The notes under the pieces: generated by a model
Database searches by the model: none
Told to the model about the DNA's origin: nothing
What the model saw: only the letters and a program-made list of their open reading frames with translations
Part shown: positions 58,547 through 64,000 of the stretch, piece after piece
How the letters are laid out: each line of letters starts with the position of its first letter
How positions within the stretch are numbered: position 1 is the first letter of the stretch
NCBI GenBank assembly: GCA_009699575.1
Contig: WLNY01000008.1
Span: 1-64,000 of the forward strand
Reading direction: 5' to 3'
Length of the DNA: 64,000 nucleotides
DNA from: Actinomycetota bacterium
Lineage (GTDB): Bacteria > Actinomycetota > Actinomycetes > Nanopelagicales > Nanopelagicaceae
Made by a program: the position numbers and the translations under genes

Positions 58547-61369
58547 TTATGAGCAACCAGATGTGTTTCCACATCCTTCGCATACATAACAGGCACCTGA
58601 CATACGCATCTTCACGCCACATGTCATACACAAAGGTGCATCAGCTTTGACTCCCGAGAGAGCCTCCATGAGTTCAGTTGATGATCCGTACTGCTTTGCC
58701 TCTGCAGGAGCAACTTCGATCTTCACTTCAACTGACTTTGCTACTGGCGCTGCTGGAGCAGTTACTGCTGCGACCGGTGCAACAACTACGCTCTCATCTT
58801 GCGTGTATTCACCTGTATCGAGTGCACGTTGGCGCTCTGATGAAGTGTAGAGACCCATTGAGCTACGAGTGTCATATGGCAAGTAATCAAGAGCTAGACG
58901 ACGGAAGATGTAATCCATCATGGATTGCGCCATGCGGATATCTGCATCATCTGTCATACCTGCTGGCTCGAAGCGCAAGTTGGTGAACTTCTCTACAAAT
59001 GTTTCTAGAGGTACGCCGTATTGCAAACCAATTGATACTGCGATTGAGAAAGCATCCATTACGCCGGCAAGAGTTGAACCCTGCTTACCAAGCTTTAAGA
59101 ATACTTCACCGAGTGTGCCATCTGCATAAGCACCAGCAGTCATGTAACCCTCTGCACCGCCCACTGAGAACGATGTAGTTGTAGCTGGGCGAGATTTTGG
59201 AAGACGCTTACGAACTGGAGCAGCAATTACTGCAGCTTCAACGGTTGCATCTTTCTTCTTCGCCTTGCCATCAGAGAGTGGCTGACCAACCTTGCAATTA
59301 TCACGATAGACAGCAAGTGCTTTTACGCCAAGCTTCCATCCTTGGTAGTAGACCTCTTCCACTTCTTCCACAGTTGCATCTTCTGGAAGGTTGACAGTCT
59401 TTGAGATCGCACCTGAAAGGAATGGTTGGCATGCAGCCATCATTCGTACGTGGCCCATTGGCGCAATTGAACGTGCACCGAGCGCGCAGTCAAAGACGTC
59501 GTAGTGCTCAAGCTTGAGTCCTGGTGCATCAATGACGTGGCCATTAGCTGCAATGAATTCGACGATTGCTTCGATTGTCTCTTCTGTATATCCAAGTTTG
59601 CGAAGAGCTGCTGGAACTGTCTGGTTCACAATCTGCATTGAACCGCCACCGACGAGCTTCTTAAACTTAACGAGTGAGAAGTCAGGTTCGATACCAGTTG
59701 TATCGCAATCCATCATCAAGCCAATTGTTCCTGTTGGAGCAAGAACTGAGATCTGCGCATTGCGCCATCCATTCTTATCTCCTGTTGCAAGACATGAATC
59801 CCATGCCTTATTAGCCTCTGTCCATACATCACGATCAAGTGTTGTCTCTGACTTGGCCGCAGATGAAGCTGATGCATGCTTGCGCATGACGCGAGCATGA
59901 GCTTGTGCGTTACGTGCAAATCCATCGTAGGCACCAACAATGCCAGCGAGTTCTGCAGAGCGCTTGTATGTAATACCAGTCATCAGTGATGTGATTGCAC
60001 CGGCAAGTGCGCGACCGCCATCTGAATCGTATGCAAGTCCTGATGCCATCAAAAGAGCACCAAGGTTTGCGTATCCGATTCCAAGTTGGCGATAGGCCTT
60101 TGTGGTGTCGCCGATTGCCTCTGTTGGGAAATCAGCGAAGCAGATTGAAATATCCATCGCAGTGATGATCATTTCAGCAGCTCTACCAAATGTCTTTGCA
60201 TCAAATGAACCATCGCTCTTGAGGAACTTCATCAAGTTCAGTGATGCCAAGTTACATGATGAGTTATCAAGTGACATGTACTCAGAGCAAGGATTGGAGG
60301 CATTAATGCGACCTGTCTCTGGGTTTGTGTGCCAATCATTGATGGTGTCGTCATATTGAATTCCAGGATCAGCACATGCCCATGCGGCTTCTGCCATCTT
60401 GGTAAATAAGGTACGTGCATCAACTTTTTCAATAATTTCGCCAGTTGAACGAGCCTTGAGTCCGAACTCTTCGCCCTTTTCAACAGCGCGCATGAATTCA
60501 TCTGATACTCGAACTGAGTTGTTAGCATTTTGATACTGAACAGAGATGATGTCTTTTCCACCCAGGTCCATATCAAACCCTGCATCGCGAAGAGCGCGGA
60601 TCTTCTGCTCTTCTGACACTTTGGTCTCAATGAATTCTTCGATATCTGGATGATCTACATCTAGAACAACCATCTTGGCTGCGCGACGGGTTGCGCCACC
60701 AGACTTGATTGTTCCAGCCGATGCATCTGCGCCACGCATAAATGAAACTGGGCCTGAGGCTGTTCCACCTGATTTGAGTAGCTCTTTTGATGAACGAATA
60801 CGTGACAAGTTTAATCCAGCACCTGATCCGCCTTTGAAGATCATTCCTTCTTCGCGGTACCAGTTAAGAATGCTTTCCATCGTGTCATCAACCGACAAGA
60901 TAAAGCATGCGCTTACTTGCTGTGGTGAATTCGTTCCAACGTTAAACCAGACTGGGGAGTTAAAGCTAAAGATTTGGTGCAAGAGCATATGTGTAAGTTC
61001 GTGCTCAAAGATTTCTGCATCTTTATCAGTTGCAAAATATCCATATTCTTTTCCTGCTTTTGTGTAGGTAAGTACAACGCGATCAATGACCTGCTTAAGA
61101 GACCACTCGCGATTTTCAGCACCTACTGCGCCGCGGAAATACTTGGTTGTAACAATGGTCGAAGCATTTACTGACCAGAAGTCTGGATACTCAACACCGC
61201 GCTGTTCGAAAACAGTCTCGCCGGTTTTCCAGTTGCTCTGCAAAACGTCGCGACGTTCCCAGTTCACTTCATCGTAAGGGTGCACACCCTCATTGGTATA
61301 AATGCGTTCCATTGAAAGACCTTTGCCGGTCTTTGTTTTGGCTGGTCGGTTGATGACCGTATCTGACAT
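58547..61369 (-). CDS. nrdJ: Adenosylcobalamin-dependent (class II) ribonucleoside-diphosphate reductase
   Basis: 940 aa; ACFILSVDDTMESILNWYREEGMIFKGGSGAGLNLSRIRS; NPCSEYMSLDNSSCNLASLNL; C-terminal CMTCGVKMRMSGACYVCEGCGNTSGCS. Confidence 0.95.
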   Translation of the reverse strand: MSDTVINRPAKTKTGKGLSMERIYTNEGVHPYDEVNWERRDVLQSNWKTGETVFEQRGVEYPDFWSVNASTIVTTKYFRGAVGAENREWSLKQVIDRVVLTYTKAGKEYGYFATDKDAEIFEHELTHMLLHQIFSFNSPVWFNVGTNSPQQVSACFILSVDDTMESILNWYREEGMIFKGGSGAGLNLSRIRSSKELLKSGGTASGPVSFMRGADASAGTIKSGGATRRAAKMVVLDVDHPDIEEFIETKVSEEQKIRALRDAGFDMDLGGKDIISVQYQNANNSVRVSDEFMRAVEKGEEFGLKARSTGEIIEKVDARTLFTKMAEAAWACADPGIQYDDTINDWHTNPETGRINASNPCSEYMSLDNSSCNLASLNLMKFLKSDGSFDAKTFGRAAEMIITAMDISICFADFPTEAIGDTTKAYRQLGIGYANLGALLMASGLAYDSDGGRALAGAITSLMTGITYKRSAELAGIVGAYDGFARNAQAHARVMRKHASASSAAKSETTLDRDVWTEANKAWDSCLATGDKNGWRNAQISVLAPTGTIGLMMDCDTTGIEPDFSLVKFKKLVGGGSMQIVNQTVPAALRKLGYTEETIEAIVEFIAANGHVIDAPGLKLEHYDVFDCALGARSIAPMGHVRMMAACQPFLSGAISKTVNLPEDATVEEVEEVYYQGWKLGVKALAVYRDNCKVGQPLSDGKAKKKDATVEAAVIAAPVRKRLPKSRPATTTSFSVGGAEGYMTAGAYADGTLGEVFLKLGKQGSTLAGVMDAFSIAVSIGLQYGVPLETFVEKFTNLRFEPAGMTDDADIRMAQSMMDYIFRRLALDYLPYDTRSSMGLYTSSERQRALDTGEYTQDESVVVAPVAAVTAPAAPVAKSVEVKIEVAPAEAKQYGSSTELMEALSGVKADAPLCMTCGVKMRMSGACYVCEGCGNTSGCS

Positions 61370-61388
61370 CTGTATATCCCCGTCTTCT

Positions 61389-61970
61389 TTAGTTCTTGCT
61401 TGTAATTTTTTGCATTGCGGAATTGCTATCTACTTTTTCAGTGCTTTTTACTTCACGAGTGATTGGGGAATTACTCGTTTCTTTCGATGTGCTCGGTGTT
61501 GCTGTGCTGGAGGAATTCGCACTCGAAGGCAGAGCGCGCAGTAAAGCGATCTCGCCTTCGAAATCTTCAAGGGAGGTAAAGTTACGGTATACCGAGGCAT
61601 ATCGCAGGTAGGCGACCTCATCGAGTTCGCGAAGTGGCGCCAAGATGGCCATGCCTACTTCTTGAGCTTCAATTTCTGCCTGACCTGTTGCGCGAAGTGT
61701 TTCTTCCACTCGTTGAGCCAGTAGAACAAGGTCATCCTCATCCACCGGCCGTCCTTGGCACGCCTTTCGTACGCCGACCAAAACCTTTGCACGGCTAAAT
61801 GGCTCCGTTGCACCGCTTCGCTTAATAATGTTAAGAAGGGCGACCTCTTGTGTGGAGAAACGCTGTCCGCACTCAGGGCATTCGCGACGACGTCGGATCT
61901 GTGTGCCCTCTTCAACCGGGCGAGAATCGACCACGCGCGAATCATCATGTCGGCAGAACGGGCAAATCAT
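61389..61970 (-). CDS. nrdR: Transcriptional repressor NrdR
   Basis: [42 protein letters not shown] zinc ribbon plus ATP-cone; Ser/Thr-rich C-terminal tail. Confidence 0.95.
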   Translation of the reverse strand: MICPFCRHDDSRVVDSRPVEEGTQIRRRRECPECGQRFSTQEVALLNIIKRSGATEPFSRAKVLVGVRKACQGRPVDEDDLVLLAQRVEETLRATGQAEIEAQEVGMAILAPLRELDEVAYLRYASVYRNFTSLEDFEGEIALLRALPSSANSSSTATPSTSKETSNSPITREVKSTEKVDSNSAMQKITSKN

Positions 61971-62060
61971 CTCGGCGTGTCCTCTCTTCTAGGTCCCACT
62001 TTTTCTCACAATTGGCTGTAAAGAAATCTGTGAGCGGAACTGACAAAACTACCGTAAAAA

Positions 62061-62103
62061 CACTACTTATGGAAGTTTTAACTGTTTCGACCACTACATA
62101 TAG
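62061..62103. promoter_or_regulatory. Pair of NrdR-box-like repeats upstream of nrdR-nrdJ
   Basis: CACTACTTATGG (62061-62072) and CACTACATATAG (62092-62103); starts exactly 31 bp apart. Confidence 0.65.
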
Positions 62104-62238
62104 GGGGAACTGTAAAGCATTTCTTGAGAGTTCGCGTGATTTAGCCACAATCTATTCTTATAGGGCGTGTCGCGCCCTGGCTAGTTCAAAATAGCTAGCC
62201 ATCCCCCAGAACTGTTTATTTAAAAAGTGCGCAGCATC

Positions 62239-62598
62239 CTAACGAAGGGGAATGCGAATCTTCTGCCCAGCAAGTAAGTCGCCAGCGCCAAGAGAGTTCA
62301 CGGTGATGATCTCATCGACCATTGCGCGTACATCTGAACCATCAGCCATCGCAGTTGCGATCGACCAGATGGAATCTCCAGGGGCCACAGTCAGGACCAC
62401 ATAGCTGCCAGCCGCTGATGGACCAGCAACATCGCCCGCTCCGGCCTTGAGAGCAAAACTTGCCACCATGGCAATGGAGAGGGAAAGAACCACGAGAAAT
62501 CGCGCTAAGCGTCCACGGCGAGTAAGTGTGCCGGACGGATTGGAAGCTCTCAAAGTAGTGCTAGACACTGTGTTTATCGCGATTGTACTCATGGTCAT
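62239..62598 (-). CDS. LysM-domain membrane/secreted protein divergent from lexA
   Basis: TM FLVVLSLSIAMVASFALKAGAG; LysM VVLTVAPGDSIWSIATAMADGSDVRAMVDEIITVNSLGAGDLLAGQKIRIPLR. Confidence 0.85.
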   Translation of the reverse strand: MTMSTIAINTVSSTTLRASNPSGTLTRRGRLARFLVVLSLSIAMVASFALKAGAGDVAGPSAAGSYVVLTVAPGDSIWSIATAMADGSDVRAMVDEIITVNSLGAGDLLAGQKIRIPLR

Positions 62599-62635
62599 CT
62601 CTCCTGCTACCTGATGTAAACCTTGGGGAAGGTTT

Positions 62636-62651
62636 TCGAACACTTGTTCGA
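62636..62651. promoter_or_regulatory. LexA binding site (SOS box)
   Basis: TCGAAC-ACTT-GTTCGA, perfect inverted repeat proximal to the LysM gene. Confidence 0.9.
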
Positions 62652-62696
62652 TATAGCCATATTAAACACCCCACCACTGACAATTGCAACATTTTT

Positions 62697-62712
62697 TCGA
62701 ACAGGTGTTTGA
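62697..62712. promoter_or_regulatory. LexA binding site (SOS box), lexA-proximal
   Basis: TCGAAC-AGGT-GTTTGA, one mismatch from the perfect repeat, 34 bp upstream of the lexA ATG. Confidence 0.87.
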
Positions 62713-62745
62713 ATTTTTTCCCATCGTGGCCTACCCTTATCTCTT

Positions 62746-63441
62746 ATGAGCACATCGAAGAAAACCTCCCCCGTATCTGCCACCATCACCGAGCTTCCCG
62801 ATAGCCCCGCCGGTGAATCAGGGCTCACCGCCCGCCAACTCAAGATCCTGACCGCGATCAAGGAAGCCCTTGATACCAACGGCTATCCACCCAGCATGCG
62901 CGAGATTGGCCAGGCCGCGGGCCTTGCCTCCCCTGCTTCGGTGAAATATCAGCTCGAGACCTTGGAGAAGAAAGGTTTCATCCGCCGCGACCCCACACGT
63001 GGACGCGCGCTAGAAGTGTTGTTACCTGAGGAGAAGACAGCTGAGAATTCAGCGCCTGTTGATGCCACTCGTTTGGTTCCATTGGTTGGTCGCATCGCAG
63101 CTGGTGGTCCGATTACCGCCGAGCAAGAAGTAGAAGAAACATTCCCATTTCCACAATCCCTCGTTGGAACAGGTGATCTCTTCATGCTTAAAGTTGTTGG
63201 CGAATCAATGATTGATGCCGCAATTTGCGATGGCGATTATGTTGTCATTCGTTCGCAGAAAGATTGCAACAACGGTGAAATCGTTGCAGCGATGATTGAT
63301 GGCGAAGCAACTGTAAAAACTTTCTCACGCAAAAATGGTCACATCTGGTTATTGCCAGCTAATGATTCATTTGCGCCTATCGATGGCGACCAGTGCGAGA
63401 TCTTGGGCAAAGTCACCGCCGTTATGCGCAGTATTCGCTAA
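62746..63441 (+). CDS. lexA: LexA repressor
   Basis: [83 protein letters not shown]. Confidence 0.96.
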   Translation: MSTSKKTSPVSATITELPDSPAGESGLTARQLKILTAIKEALDTNGYPPSMREIGQAAGLASPASVKYQLETLEKKGFIRRDPTRGRALEVLLPEEKTAENSAPVDATRLVPLVGRIAAGGPITAEQEVEETFPFPQSLVGTGDLFMLKVVGESMIDAAICDGDYVVIRSQKDCNNGEIVAAMIDGEATVKTFSRKNGHIWLLPANDSFAPIDGDQCEILGKVTAVMRSIR

Positions 63442-63992
63442 ATCTTTACGTAGATAGCTCCTGCGTTTTCACTGACTTCATACTTTGGAAGTGCGCGCGT
63501 TGCTGGTCCTTGCTTCACGGCTCCTGTAAGCCAATCAAATTTCGATTGGTGACATGGACAGACCAATATTTTTCCTGATGGTTCGACAGCGCAGTTTTGA
63601 TGTGTGCATGCACCGTTAAGCGCTGTGAGATTTCCACCTGATCGCGAAAGAACTACAGGTTTGCCTGAAACAGTGACCACTTTCGATCCACCCTCTGCAA
63701 CATCGCCAGACTGCGCCACCTTGACTTGATCAGTAGGAGTCGATGGCGTGGATGTGGATGCTGAGGCGCTCGCAGAAGCTTTGGGTGAAGCGCTGGCTTT
63801 AACCGGAACGCCTTTATTCCAGACTAGTTTTGAATTCTTTTTCACACATGTGAATTTCTTGTTGCGATAAATAACGCTCTGTCCGACCTTTGTGCACTTG
63901 AGTTTTGGAGCATCGGCCGCACTTGCACCATCGCCTAAAAAGAGCGCGATAACTGAAGCTGGGATGACTGCAAGAACACCTCGGCGTGCCAT
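63438..63992 (-). CDS. Rieske [2Fe-2S] domain exported protein
   Basis: [45 protein letters not shown]; twin-Arg-like signal [25 protein letters not shown]. Confidence 0.87.
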   Translation of the reverse strand: MARRGVLAVIPASVIALFLGDGASAADAPKLKCTKVGQSVIYRNKKFTCVKKNSKLVWNKGVPVKASASPKASASASASTSTPSTPTDQVKVAQSGDVAEGGSKVVTVSGKPVVLSRSGGNLTALNGACTHQNCAVEPSGKILVCPCHQSKFDWLTGAVKQGPATRALPKYEVSENAGAIYVKI

Positions 63993-64000
63993 GGACTGGC

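Overview
The window looks like a compact, gene-dense actinobacterial chromosome segment. The low-to-mid GC content and gene set suggest a streamlined aquatic actinobacterium such as Nanopelagicales/acI, but that placement is inference. About 65 protein genes can be supported. The main blocks are: (1) a partial LamG/InlB-repeat surface protein divergent from a TetR regulator; (2) an arsC-aquaporin pair; (3) a carotenoid cluster (crtA-like, cruF-like, GT2, crtI paralog, CDP-alcohol phosphotransferase, crtE, crtI, crtB), with split lycopene cyclase genes crtYc/crtYd about 45 kb away; (4) a TPP riboswitch before a PnuC/PnuT transporter; (5) a PASTA kinase, nfo, DAHP synthase, pfkA, xylB, glgC/glgA; (6) era and the dprA-comM-yraN-rnhB-lepB-rplS block; (7) sepH, psuG/pfkB, a CTD-less topoisomerase IV A subunit, ABC-F, parE, sigA; (8) metX behind a SAM-IV-type riboswitch; (9) hmuTUV heme uptake genes divergent from two related secreted proteins; (10) dinG, glycerate kinase and a DODA dioxygenase flanking a perfect 22-bp palindrome; (11) nrdR-nrdJ with two NrdR-box-like repeats 31 bp apart, and lexA divergent from a LysM gene with two SOS boxes. 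I found no tRNA, rRNA, CRISPR or transposon. The best leads are the carotenoid-glycoside cluster, the secreted paralog pair beside hmuTUV, the naturally CTD-less ParC, the orphan 22-bp operator, and recurrent 4-nt overlaps of complementary stop codons in convergent pairs.
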